The notes under the pieces: model-generated
Told to the model about the DNA's origin: nothing
The model's input: the letters and a program-made list of their open reading frames with translations, nothing else
Databases searched by the model: none
Shown: piece after piece, positions 12,686 to 23,680 of the stretch
How the letters are laid out: each line of letters starts with the position of its first letter
Position numbering within the stretch: position 1 is the stretch's first letter
Assembly: GCF_050908995.1 (NCBI RefSeq)
Contig: NC_135130.1
Span: forward strand, 5,139,001-5,203,000
Source: Andrena cerasifolii
Lineage: Eukaryota; Arthropoda; Insecta; Hymenoptera; Andrenidae
Direction of reading: 5' to 3'
DNA: 64,000 nucleotides
Made by a program: the position numbers and the translations under genes

Positions 12686-12730
12686 TTAACCCTAGAACGA
12701 CACTGTGGGGTCGCCGGTGACCCCAGAAGA
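12686..12730 (+). mobile_element. piggyBac-like left terminus (TTAACCCTAGAACG)
   Basis: TTAA followed directly by CCCTAGAACGACACTG, then an inverted motif ggggtcgccggtgacccc. The TTAACCCTAG start is typical of piggyBac-family termini. No transposase frame or matching right end is visible downstream, so this is probably a MITE end or a relic. Confidence 0.5.
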
Positions 12731-13926
12731 TTTTAATATCCTCTGCAAACGTGTCAACAGCCGCTAGAATATCAAACATCCACTCCCAACTTCCAAGTTC
12801 CTTACTGTAAACAGAAATACAAAATAATGTCCGCCAAACGTTAAGTGAACCTTCAAATATTCAAATTTCAATTGGGGGAAGCCCCCCACACCAAAGTACC
12901 TTGTCATAACTTATAAAGTTAAACACTAGTTAGTCCTCTGGAAATTGCAGGGTTCAATTATTTGAAACAGGTCTACTCGCGTCCCTCGACTTACAAACGG
13001 GTGGACGTGGATCGCCCATCGCTAATTACACCCGCTCCTCGCGCTGTCTCGAGCTGGCAGAGTAGATACGATTGAATCGCGGAAAGTGCCACGGTGTAAA
13101 TCGATGAAAAGAAATCGAGAGAGAAGCGCCAGTGAGTCACCAATCACCACATAGAGAGCCTCGGTATCGTCGGCGAGCGACGGGCCGGGATCGTTGGATC
13201 CCGACGCGTAACGGGGCGATAAAAGTGCCGCTCACGTCTCTGCTCTTACATAAAACTAATAACAAGCGTTGGTTCGACGCGTGCCGCGTCCGCGATCCCC
13301 TGTATCGGGTGCATGCCGCGATCCCCGGTTTTCTTCCATCCAGGAGAAGGACCGCGAATTGCGAAACGCTCGTTAAATGTTGTGTGACCCAACGACACCG
13401 TCGGCTGATACCCGGCCATCTTGATTAGGACGTGTAACGGCCGTTCCGCGCTGGTGCGCGCTCCTGGCGCCACCGCGGGACCGCGGGGGGCACTGCGGGA
13501 CGGGGAGCCGGAATTTCGTGCACAGCGGCCCCCCTATGATAACGGAGATAATCGGCGATCGTCCACTCGAATCGCTTTATCGATCGTATCGCGCTACTCT
13601 GACCCTCCGATTCAGTTTCGGCCCGAGCTGGGGCCGCCACAGAGCGCGTAGTATTCCAAGACGATGTTGAACTTGTACAGGGGGTGTCGAAAAAAAATGG
13701 GGGGAATTTATTTTCGTCGACACGCGTGCTCGATAACATGTTGTTTCTCAGTTCTGGGACTCTCATTTGATTTGGTAGATAAGGAGCCGAGGTTCTATAG
13801 GTGTCCTTAGTGGGTTTGGAATATATTATATTGGTACGGGAGAGTTGCCAATATCGTACTGGTCCCCTAAATCGTACCAATTTTTTCGGAATTAATGATT
13901 ATAATGGACACATAATAGGAAAAATC
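12731..13926. other. Intergenic, no supported gene
   Basis: AT-rich up to about 12980, then CpG-rich to about 13640 with long chance frames on both strands (13132-13880). No recognisable protein or RNA. The AT-rich segment from about 13690 leads into the MITE at 13927. Confidence 0.4.
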
Positions 13927-14145
13927 AGTGGGGGATTTAACAGGGCGGCCGATGAGCAGTTGCCACCTGGGCCCCGCCCCAGGGCCCCATCCTTAAAAAA
14001 ATTATGATTTTATCCAAGTACTATATTATTTTCTATACTTTTCTGTACACTTACCCCATTTTAGTAAACTACCTCCTGATTTTCCTGAGAAAATGGGACC
14101 CTCAGAATATTTGACACCTGGGCCTGTTTCATAAATCCGCCACTG
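13927..14145. mobile_element. hAT-like MITE, CAGTGGCGGATTTA family
   Basis: The left end cagtgggggatttaac and the right end ataaatccgccactg are inverted termini. The 8-bp flanks gaaaaaat (13919-13926) and gtaaaaat (14146-14153) match at 7 of 8 positions, as expected for a hAT target duplication. The body matches 1668-1850 and 19077-19405. At 219 bp it is non-autonomous. Confidence 0.8.
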
Positions 14146-15479
14146 GTAAAAATATCAAGTAATTGAGGAATGCGAAGGAAAAATTGTGGTATTAATCAAT
14201 TTATTATTATTTTCATTTGAATTTGCTACTTTTAGGGAAGACACGATTTTGGAAACCGATCCTTACGATTTAGGAGACCAGTTGCTCAAAAATCTAACTT
14301 TTTGCAATAAAGAGACTTATATCGAGTTAATTTGTTTTTTACAAAAAGTGAAACGTCTAATACTACTTAGGTGTCTTAAACAACAACAGAGGCGGATTTG
14401 TAGATGACATCAGATATTTTAATTTAAAAGAGTCGAGACAATTTCAAAATTAATTCAATATGGCACACACACACCAGTTACTGCTAATTCGCTATATGAA
14501 AAAGAAGTGAAATTGTTTTTAAAGTTGTCTCAAGCCTCTGTGTTTAAACCTTTCCCAATTTCATTCGCTCAAAATTTGTTGCTCCACAAAATTCTCCGCT
14601 TTCCCAAACTTGTTGCTCCTCAAAATTTGATGCTCCTGAAAATGTTCTGCTCCCCAAAATTTCCCGCCCTAGGCTACAGCCTACTTAACCTATGCACGAA
14701 TTCGCCCCTGGACATCAAGCCACAATATCCAATATTAAGTTGCGTACAAATTACTGGGAAATAGGAATTATGAAGTAAAATATCTCAAGTGTTAGAATAG
14801 GAATTATGAAGTAAAATATATCGGGTCGAAACTGAATCTCCCCTATATGGAATTTCTATTCAAATAGATGTCTTTTGAGGTGTGTACAAAGCTCAACAAC
14901 TGCCAATTGAATTTCTACAGGTGTACCTCCATTTTGTTCCTCTTTTTACGACACAGGGAAATTAGGGAACCGCAAATATTAACACCGAAAGGGCTAATGC
15001 AATCAAGGGCGTCTGCAGACTTTTTTCCAGGGGAGGGCAACTTGACAGGCGACGATTTGGTGGTTTGTTTGAACCCATTTGGTAGCGCCAATTTAATTAA
15101 AAATTTAAAATTCAATTTGAAAATATTCACTTTTTTAGTATAAACAAAATACCGATTAATTTTTAAAAATAAGTTGCAATTGAAATACACTGCCACGTAT
15201 GCTTCACGATGACCGCGTAATTCACCTTTTAGGTATTTCCCTAGCTAATAGAAAGAGACTCGTCGTTCTTTTTCGAGCTCTTAAAAGCATCGGGTTCCAA
15301 TCAAGCTTCCCTTGAAGGACAAACATCATCGATCGGTTTGTTTACCGAACACGGTCCAACGGGGGAAGGGAAGCTCGATGGACGTACGCATAATAATACC
15401 TGCACGAAGTATCGTCGAGTATAAGAGAGGGTTTATAATCGATGGAGCAGCTCAGAGGGAAAACAGTGGGGGTCGAGAC
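14146..15479. other. AT-rich upstream region of the RAS-like gene
   Basis: Short frames (14186-14764, 14868-15196) have no recognisable content. The last part, 15312-15479, is an in-frame open extension upstream of the ATG chosen for the RAS-like gene. It has two earlier ATGs (15312 and 15378), so an N-terminally longer protein is possible. Confidence 0.4.
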
Positions 15480-18400
15480 ATGGAGAGGTTCAGTCCACCG
15501 GCAGCTTCGTTAAAAAAAAGAATCAGCCCCCCGATCGCCTGGAATCTCGGTTTGACGAGCAAGGAGCCGAGGCTCATCAAGGTCATCCTGCTGGGCCACC
15601 AGGGTGTCGGTAAAACTGGTAAAGAATTCACAATCAGGGTCTCCAAACTTGGTCGCGAAGAATCCTCCAATCGTAACGATAGAAGTCTTTCAAAATAGTC
15701 GCTAAAAATTATCAAATTTCTGAAGTCTTGTCATAGAAGTGCAAGGGGGTAGTTTTCGTTCTTAGTGATTTATTGACGATTTCGGTTGGTGTTTAGCTCT
15801 AGCAGTACGATTCGCGACGAAACGATACATCGGGGAGTACGACTGCACCACGGAGAGGATCTACAAGGTGGACAACTTCCTGGACGCATCATGGGAGATA
15901 ACTGATCCACCAGGCTACCTACCCCCGCCGACCGAATTGAAACTGCGATGGGCAGACGCCATAGTTCTCGTTTATTCTGTCTCTGATCGGGTCAGCTTCG
16001 ACGAAACATCTCGCCTTCGGTGAGGGAATTGATAGAGCGTTATTTAAATGCAGCCCGGCTTCAACCCTCTTCGCAATTTATTTCTGTGAAGCGATGTTGC
16101 TAATGTCAGAGGTCGAGGTCCGCTGGTACATTAAATATGAATATTAAGCGGGATTAATGGCGATAGACTTATCGAATGAGATATATCTTTGATTAGCAAT
16201 ATATGTGTTAGTAGTAGAATATAAGTTTGAACATCAGAAGCTGCGCTAAGTCGCATTTTACTTCAGGTTTCTGGTGTCGCACGCGAGGAAGACCGGAAAA
16301 ATATCCCCTGTGGTGATACTAATAGGGAACAAATCGGATCTGTCGTACACCCCTGGCGAGAGGGTGGTCTCTATCTCGGAGGGGCGTCAAAGGGCGGAGG
16401 AGATCGAGGCTCACGCGTTCCACGAGATTTCTGTCAGGGAGTCGGTCGAACAGGTAACTGTTTCGGCTATCTATCTCAACTTCTAGTGTATAGTCCCTCT
16501 CAAACTGGAGGAGGGTAAGTGCAGAACACTGCTTTGCACAGGGGTGCTTTGAGGAGAGTTTAGAAAGTGAGTAAGAATGTCTATCTGAATTACACCCCCA
16601 CCGAGCTAATTAACGTAGAACCACGTCCGCGACGTTGTAACAGTTTAGGAACACTGAGATCTTCATAAGCTAAGTCTATCGAAGATGACGTAGTACTATG
16701 TTTCTTACCTCCCAACTGCTGTGGGTTGACGTAGTACTATGTCCCTCAGCTCGCAAATGGAGGCAGCTGACGTAGTACCCACTACGTCACAGTATCTCAG
16801 AAGCCTCAACGACTGAGCATCAGCTAGGAGATCTCGGAGGCAAATTTTCAACAAAATAACTAGCCAATCTTTAGGAGCACCTCAGACTCTGTCACTTAGG
16901 TACACTGTAATTCATAAGCACATATCATAACACCTGCTGTATTTTCACAAACTATAATATTTGGTACAGATTGACTACCTTCCGCTGCTACCAAATGAAA
17001 TAAAATTTGTTGGAGATCTCCAATAAATTTGCAACGTTCCCCACACAAAGTAGATGTCCCAATACTTTTGAACGGCAGCGAGTGTAAAAACCGCACAGCA
17101 GACAAAAAGTGCTGATAGCTCAGAGATGAAATCTTTCCAGACAAACTGACCATGCGACCTTCCTCCCCCCTCAAGGTCGATATAACGAAGCACCCAACGC
17201 TCGTGACGCACCCGCTCATCGCTCGCCCCCTTGCACCCCTGTCTTTCGATCCGGATTTACGTCCCGCTAATTGAGACGGAGCGGCCCGCCCGAAACGAGT
17301 TCTTTAATCGCGATCGGCCGGTTATTTCTCTAAACGATTGTTTACTACTCCGGGAAACCAGAGTCATGGCGTTTACGCGTGATCACCGAGTCGTAAACAA
17401 AATCTGTATCACGCCGAGTGGACGCGCGATACCCGAGCATCTCGGACAATATTCGTCTGTGGTCGAGCTTATCTGGATCGTAATGTGTCCGCAATTAAAA
17501 ATTTGTTTCACAATTAATTACCCGCCTACTCCCCTCCGCCTCCGCCCACTCGCAGATCTGTAATCGGGCGCCGACGGCGACTGCACTTACGGCCGTTCGC
17601 GCCGAAAATGGCCCGCCAGTCTTGTTTACTCGGGCGCCACCCCGTGAAATCCTCCGCACGCGGACGAGGCGAGGTTCAAGTATTCCACGACGCTACTTGA
17701 AAATCTACAAATTTCGTGGGGTTATAATTAATAGGGACGCGCGATTTTTCAACAGGTGCACGCTTAACGGGAGCCTAGAGGCAGATATTGCTCGTAGAAG
17801 GCGTCTTTGTATTGTTTTCGAGTGTTCTTTATTGCATCGCGTCCGCTGCTTGAAACGTTTGCAATTTCCCAATCGAGAATTCGCCCGACTGCGCCGGGAA
17901 GTCCACTGGTTTCCATTCTTCCGCCGAGGTTTGCCCTTCTCGCCTTTCGTTTGGTTAAAAACACGGTGCAATGAGATAATACGATAACGGCGGAGTGGAA
18001 AAATACTGAAAACCACGAGACTATAGATAAGTTGGCTCAGAGGACTTCTGAAGTAACATAGATCGACGACTTTTCGCCTAAGCGCTCAAGTCTCCTCATA
18101 GGTTATCGCCTATATCGATTCTGCTGCCACATTTTGCAAAATTTCACATTGTCATCGAAATGTTCCCGCGTACAGCAAAAACATCGAATCTCCTTCTTCC
18201 CCATCTGCTCGCCGTGATTTTCCACTCCCTTCGCGGTCCTCTCGGTTGGAGGCTCCCAGGGCCTCGAAGGGAGAGGAAAATGCTCTCGTCGGTGATTCGG
18301 GCGCATATGTGCCTGCATTTGATCGGTGCACCGCGTGCGTGGAACGCCCATAGGCGTTCCAGGGGTATAGTTGACGCGTGGGACTGGAGAAGTCCAGCAC

Positions 18401-18808
18401 GCGGGTGTTTTGAATCGCCGCGTCTGAAATGCTCTATCAGCATGCACGTGCCGCGAATAAAACACGGGATACGAGGCGAAAAAACGGCACGAGTGATAAT
18501 CCGTACGATTTTAACGTAGCCTGTGAGAAAAATACTCGCCTCTGGTCATAGTGGTTGGAATAGATAATCCCGCGGCCGGTTATGTAACGATAGCAGTAAC
18601 TGGCCCGATTATTTTTATTCGACAGGTCATGGCCGTTTTCACCGACATCTTCAAGCTGTTGACGGAATTGCCGGGCAATTCTGGACAGCAGGCGAACTTC
18701 TTCAGGGTGAGGGCGTCCACGGACGGCACCCTCAACGTTCTTCGCCGCCCCTCTCCCGTCCCCCTCAAGAGGAGGTTCAGCATCTCCGTGAGAGGAACCA
18801 ACCACTGA
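15480..18808 (+). CDS. RASL11/RERG-type small GTPase with altered switch II
   Basis: Four coding exons join in phase: 15480-15618, 15797-16019, 16267-16453 and 18626-18808, giving 243 aa. The P-loop GHQGVGKT lies at residues 39-46 and continues across the first intron into ALAVRF, then TKRYIGEYD. The G4 motif NKSD is at 142-145 and a G5-like EIS at 174-176. Switch II, DTAGQ in Ras, reads DPPGY at 83-87, so the catalytic Gln is missing. RASL11, RASL12 and RERG proteins likewise depart from Ras here or lack a lipid anchor. This one ends in GTNH with no CAAX box, so it is probably not prenylated. Such proteins bind GTP and act as growth or signalling regulators; their effectors are poorly known. 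The length fits RASL11 (about 240-250 aa). The start is uncertain because the frame is open back to 15312 (299 aa). Intron 3 is 2.2 kb. Confidence 0.82.
16686..16790 (+). repeat. Three spaced TGACGTAGTAC copies in the GTPase intron 3
   Basis: TGACGTAGTAC occurs at 16686, 16727 and 16768, spaced exactly 41 bp. The first two copies share a longer block (tgacgtagtactatgt) and the intervening sequence is partly similar. An inverted actacgtca follows at about 16781. TGACGT is the core of CREB/ATF binding sites, so this is either a small minisatellite or an intronic enhancer; only the repetition is certain. Confidence 0.6.
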
Positions 18809-19076
18809 AGCTGAACCATATTCCTGCGGGAGAAACAAGAGGGGAGGAAACCGGGGTGAAGTTGCGAATCCCGATGAGTCTCCCAAGGAAGCATCCCACT
18901 TCCCATTACCCATTTCGCAGCGACGAGAGGAACGCATTACCCATTTCGAGGGTAATTGGATGCTCGTTCTCGAGAATAGTGAGATCGCGTTACGAGATGG
19001 CGGGAGTGATCGATTTCTGGGACATGCAGAGGGTACTTCGAGCATAAAGGGAGATAGAAGTGTTATACCTTATAAG

Positions 19077-19405
19077 CAGTGGCGGATTTAACAGAAGGCC
19101 CCACCCCAGGGCCCTATTCTTAACAAAAAAATATGATTCTATCCAAACTATATTTTTCCCTTTACTATTACCCCGAGCCCGTTTTTACTAACCTACCTCT
19201 TCATTTTCTCGAAAAATGGGCCCCTGCCCAGAAGGTTCCCCTAGGGCCCTATCTTAAAAAAATTATGATTTTATCCAAGCGCTATATTTTTTCAGTACTT
19301 TTCTATACATTTACCCCTTTTTAGTCAACTACCTCTTCATTTTCCCGAAAAATGGGCCCTTCGGAACGTTTACCACCTGGGCCTTTTTTCTTAAATCCGC
19401 CTCTG
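19077..19405. mobile_element. hAT-like MITE, CAGTGGCGGATTTA family, with internally duplicated body
   Basis: The left end cagtggcggatttaac and the right end ttaaatccgcctctg are inverted termini. The 8-bp flanks cttataag (19069-19076) and ctaataag (19406-19413) match at 7 of 8 positions. The body contains the family core twice in tandem (attatgattttatcc-type blocks near 19131 and 19262, aaaatgggcccct-type blocks near 19213 and 19349), which makes it longer than the copies at 13927 and 1668. Confidence 0.82.
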
Positions 19406-19431
19406 CTAATAAGTGTAGGACGTTCCAGGTT

Positions 19432-19639
19432 CAGGGCCGGCGCGAGGCGGATTCAACGCGTTCCCCGGAATCCGGCTCCGCGGTCCACGAAAAGCTCATT
19501 ATAAATTTTGTGGCGCTCTATGCGTAGATATTTATTATTTACTATTTAAGAATTCAATTTAAGAATTCAATATAAATGCGTTTTTTAGGGCCCCGCACAA
19601 TTTTGGAACCCGGTCCCGTAAGAGTTAATGCCGGCCCTG
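19432..19639. mobile_element. hAT-like MITE with CAGGGCCGGC termini and perfect 8-bp duplication
   Basis: The left end cagggccggcgc and the right end atgccggccctg are inverted. The flanks at 19424-19431 and 19640-19647 are both tccaggtt, a perfect 8-bp target duplication. The body is 208 bp and non-coding. It lies only 26 bp from the MITE at 19077-19405, downstream of the GTPase gene and beyond the 3' end of BBS2. Confidence 0.88.
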
Positions 19640-19929
19640 TCCAGGTTCATTTTACATATTGTGTGAACGTAATCGACTATCAACAGTACTTACAGTTTTT
19701 CATTCACTTCGTTGTCGCTGAAACGAAATTCAATACGTTAAGTTATCTAATGGTAGACGTTCATAGGACATTTCGTTCCCGTTTTGTGCTCTAGGTTCGT
19801 CTCCTAAAAAGCTACTTAAGCATCACTCTGCAAACGTAATTACACTTACCATAAACGCGCGACTATTATTGAAAGGGGAGGACCGAAGGGTAAAAGAGTA
19901 TGGGGGGCAAGAATCTGTACAAACTAGTA

Positions 19930-19935
19930 TTTATT
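19930..19935 (-). promoter_or_regulatory. Candidate polyadenylation signal of BBS2 (AATAAA)
   Basis: AATAAA on the minus strand, 83 bp past the BBS2 stop codon. This is a suitable position for a short insect 3' UTR. Confidence 0.5.
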
Positions 19936-20017
19936 AAAAAGAAGCTGTCTCTCGTAGTATTTTAGCAACACTGATATTCATGATTACAACAATAAAAGGC
20001 ATGTGATCAACGTAAAG

Positions 20018-23000
20018 CTATCCGTGTCTAATCGCGACAGCTAGCGCTTTTGGGTTCACGTCCTGGATCGCTGCCCTGCAACGCGCCACTGTGTTCGAGG
20101 CACTCTTACCAACTGAAAGGGAGGTTCAAATAATTCTTTATTAACCAACAGTAAGCGCAACAAAGAATTTGACAAAAAAGGTGATAAGGAGAACGGCTAC
20201 CTCTCAATCTAGCTGCTCGCTGCACACCGAGGTTCAGCTCCTTCAAGTTCGCCGTTAGTTCCCGGTAACTTTTCATCCTGATCTCGTGTTCTTTTATCAA
20301 GTCCACATTCACATTCTTCAGCTGCACCAATCTCTTCCTCATTTCGTCAATGTTCTGGAGGATCCTGGCATCCTCCAAGCGGATTATGATGCTCTTCAGC
20401 AGAGTGGTCTCGCTAGCCGCCTCTGCTTGCAGTCTAGCGTCGATCTCCTTCAGATCTGTGGGAAGACAGCCAATCCTGACCTAGCGAGATTGATTCAGAA
20501 GCGTAATGGTGATTCTCCGTTGATTGGAGTTACCTTTGACGCGCTCCAGTGCGTCCAACAGCCTCTTCTCTTCCGCTGGGAACGTGACTTCCGAGGGCAG
20601 CTCTCTGAGGCCCAGATACATGGCTACCGATTGAACGATGTCACCAGCAAACGTGGAATCCTCTGTTTGAATGGTCACCTTCCCAGCCGCATCCGCCATG
20701 AAGCAGTGAACCTTGTTGTCCCTCATCCCACGAAGCCACATCTCGATTTTTCCGCCGTTAGGACCGTCTTCCTTCACCTCGAACTCCTCCGGAAGCACGA
20801 GGCTCTGGTTCAACCAGAGGGCGATCCTCTGAGGCCTCTCTGCTAGCTGAACGGAATGAAAGCATGTGTCAAAGAAATTCATGCATCGGTAGTTTGTAGT
20901 TTGCATTACGATTCTATTGCATTACGATTTGATTCGTATGACTCGAGATGAGACACCGGTATGTGGGGACAGTGTCCAGTCGCAGTAGTGAGTGTTATTT
21001 ATTTGGTCTGACTGTGATTTCAAAATCCTAAATCTTTTCTTTAGTTACTTTGCTCCGAGACTTTCGTATACCACCACGAGTCAAGTTCCTAGCAAGATGG
21101 TGAAATGGGTACCTCAACTGTGACGCCATTTCGCGTCATGTCTTCCACATACTGCACTGGTCGCTCGATCACCTCGTACATACAGAATCTGGGCAGCTGA
21201 CGTGTCATCTCGAACACCTATGAAAGTCATACAAAACTCTATCACTTCCCACTCCAGAGCACTGTGTTCATTACGCATCGAGTGAACCTGCACTCCTGAC
21301 ATTGACTCTCCTCGCTATGTGCACGAATTAACGTGCGACACCAAGGATTAAGGTTCTTCCTCGCACCAAGAGACTTCTTTCCCTACCTGCATCAGATCCG
21401 CACCAGCTGGACCAACGGCCACCTTCACGTGGATATCTACCGGTGTGTTTTTCGTGGGGCGAAGCTCGATTTCAAGTTCTCCCCTGGGCCTATTCGGGTG
21501 AACCACCAGAGTCTCACCTTCGAAGACACCTTCGGTGAAGACTATTGCGCAGTGGATCTGAAAACGAAAAGTGCCAACATCAAATTCACTGTTCTTATCG
21601 CTAGTAGGGAGAACGACGCTCATTGTTCCCGCAAACAAAATTGAAGAACCTCGCAGCTGTCCCCCCTTTCTCAACCACTTCAGTTCTGCTCACGAGAATT
21701 ATATATAAGTGAACTATGGAGATGTGTGCAGAATAATTACAACGATAGAGGAGCAGAAAGTGAACCGGGTCACGGTTCACTTTACGATATCACTTGATCG
21801 CTTGATGACTTTAGCCACCACCCCTTTACTTACGAGAAGCCCTGGTCCTGACGCAAGGGCAACGCGTGCCGCCCCCCTCGTTGTCATTAAGCTGACGGCC
21901 AATTTCGTCCGATGGTACATGTTCGGAACGGACGCGGCTCTCTGCCTGAGCTCCATCTGCAGCACCTGCTTTTTCGCCAGTAACTCGCGCATAGCTTCGC
22001 CTGGTTCCGGGGTGTCCATCGTGGAGCCGGAAGCATAACCGCGTACTGGAATTTAATAATTCCTTTTATTCGTCGTTCTCGAAGGGAGAGAGGCTTCCTG
22101 GTCTACCTTCGCCACTGGTGGACACCAGCACTAGGTCTAACTTGCCGATCCTCCTGTAATCGGCCTCCACGATCCCAGCCACCCCCGCTGGTAATTGAAT
22201 TTTGAATATAACTTCTCCTGTATTAGCCGACCTGGCGTCCACTTTCCCATTATTCCAGCCGGTAATCACCTCCGGCGTACCGTCGCCGTTCACGTCGAAG
22301 CTCCTCGTGACCACCACCCTGTGCTTCGACTGAAAAATCATTGTAATCGAGCGTTCAACGATGGACACAGACATTCTTCGAGCTACAGCTAATCAGCCTC
22401 ACTTACTTTAACGCGCCAGAGCCTCTGCGCCATCTCGTACACCCCCAGAGTCCCGTTTCCAACCGAATAGACGAACCGTCTATTAGGTAGTCCGGTCAAA
22501 GTGGTGACTGGGGCTGTCTCTTTGGTGTCCCAGAGCACATTGTCCTCCTTGTACACCTTTATCTCGAAATCGTCCGTGCCTGTGACCAGCTAGAGATTTA
22601 AAGGAACATCAGGGAAGAATTCCTGATAGTTGATGGGCGCTGTGGGGCATATGGATAAGAGCTACCTCGTTCTCGTCGTCCCCGTCGAAGTCGAAGACGG
22701 CCAAGGACCTGACGACACCGTCCACCACTGTCCAGAAGATCTCTGTACCTTGTGCATCCAAGATCGTCACCGAACAGTTACCACCAACAATCGCCACCTG
22801 CTTCGCCAGCCACCCCAGTTTCCCGACGATTATGCATCTGGCGCCGTCTGACATCTAATTAACGGAAAATGCACGCGGAAGATTGCTTTCGTTGAACGGG
22901 CGCGTAAATCGTAACCGTTTATCCTGTTTAGTTTGCTCGGAATACCTCTTTATAGAACATGTCGGCGTTGTCTTCGATACGGTAGGCGAGAAGGTGAGTT

Positions 23001-23568
23001 GTGGTCCCAATTAGGAGGACATCCCTCTCGTCCTCGTTGAGTTGGCCGGTGCATAGTGCGGTAATCTAACGATAGGAACTAACGTGAGGTACGATTAAAG
23101 CCGGGGATCCAGCTGGAAGCTAAGCTAAGCTATGATATATCTGGCTGTGCTATAAAACATAAAAAAAACATAGCACAGCTTAGCTCAGCTTTTGGTGGAA
23201 GCGGTTCGATAAGGATGTATTTAAGCTAATTTTGTAAAACTTAGCGTAGCATAAGCTTAGCTTTCAGGTGGGTTCCCGGCTTAAGCATGCCCTGTACATT
23301 CACTGATTTTTAATTTTTTTTTTTTTTTTTTTGTAAATTCTACCTCAGCACCGATTTGAAGTTCAGCAAGTTCTCCGCTCCAAGATAGCTTTCTATCGGT
23401 TTGCTCGTGATCGAGACTCTTCACCTGTGGCTGCCTGTGGGGGCTGTGCACCAGTACGTTACCACCGAACGTTGCGGCCACCAAGCAGGCGTGGGAGCCG
23501 TCGAATTTCCCGCAAGCGATTAGGCCAGGTTCCATGTGCTTTTGAATATTCAGAGAAAACACTGCCAT
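20018..23568 (-). CDS. BBS2: BBS2, BBSome subunit (Bardet-Biedl syndrome 2 protein)
   Basis: BBS2 is a core subunit of the BBSome, the coat complex that moves membrane proteins into and out of cilia. Eleven exons, in transcript order: 23344-23568, 22946-23065, 22666-22854, 22407-22589, 22107-22329, 21786-22045, 21387-21557, 21113-21217, 20534-20846, 20201-20455, 20018-20112. All borders are GT-AG and all phases agree, giving 712 aa (human 721). Residues 1 to about 320 form the beta-propeller, with family landmarks GKFDGSHACL (21-30), AIVGGNC (21-27 of exon 3), FDFDGD, and TGWNNGKVDARS in exon 5. A coiled-coil stretch (MRELLAKKQVLQMELRQRA) follows, then the GAE/platform region (TEGVFEGETLVVHP, RQLPRFCMYE) and a C-terminal helical part (NLGVQRAARLRVGKS). 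The ATG at 23568 was chosen because it aligns with the vertebrate start; an upstream in-frame ATG at 23622 would add 18 residues. In an insect its use is expected in ciliated sensory neurons. Confidence 0.96.
23098..23283. mobile_element. Foldback MITE in BBS2 intron 1
   Basis: The left end aagccggggatccagctgga and what follows (agctaagct) pair with the right end agcttagctttcaggtgggt ending ttcccggctt, as imperfect arms of about 30 bp. The interior repeats AGCTTAGCT and AAGCTAAGCT. Without it, intron 1 would be about 92 bp, close to the gene's other introns, which supports insertion. The target duplication is unclear. Confidence 0.65.
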
Positions 23569-23665
23569 TGTGGGGCCGCGCTGACAGTCGAGACATAGTC
23601 TGATGCATTGTGCTAACAACACCCTGTAGCCTAGTGATTGGGTGGTGGATTATTGATCTTTCCCT

Positions 23666-23680
23666 GTTACACCTGTGAAC
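23666..23680 (-). promoter_or_regulatory. Candidate RFX X-box-like palindrome upstream of BBS2
   Basis: GTTACACCTGTGAAC is an imperfect palindrome centred about 105 bp upstream of the BBS2 ATG. Ciliary genes in animals often carry an X-box (GTTRCC-N-GGYAAC) within about 150 bp of the start. The outer GTTAC and GAAC agree with that consensus but three inner positions do not, so this is only a candidate. Confidence 0.25.

Noticed and set aside
10860..13880. GC-rich frames (up to 151 codons) as genes
   Set aside because: Frames are open on both strands at once and are Arg/Pro/Ser-rich, as expected where CpG-rich DNA lacks stop codons. No splice chain links them.
18437..19045. 202-codon minus-strand frame
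   Set aside because: It is antisense to the last exon of the RAS-like gene (18626-18808), whose plus-strand frame fits the family and splices in phase.
20286..20846. 186-codon plus-strand frame
   Set aside because: It is the antisense shadow of BBS2 exons 9 and 10.
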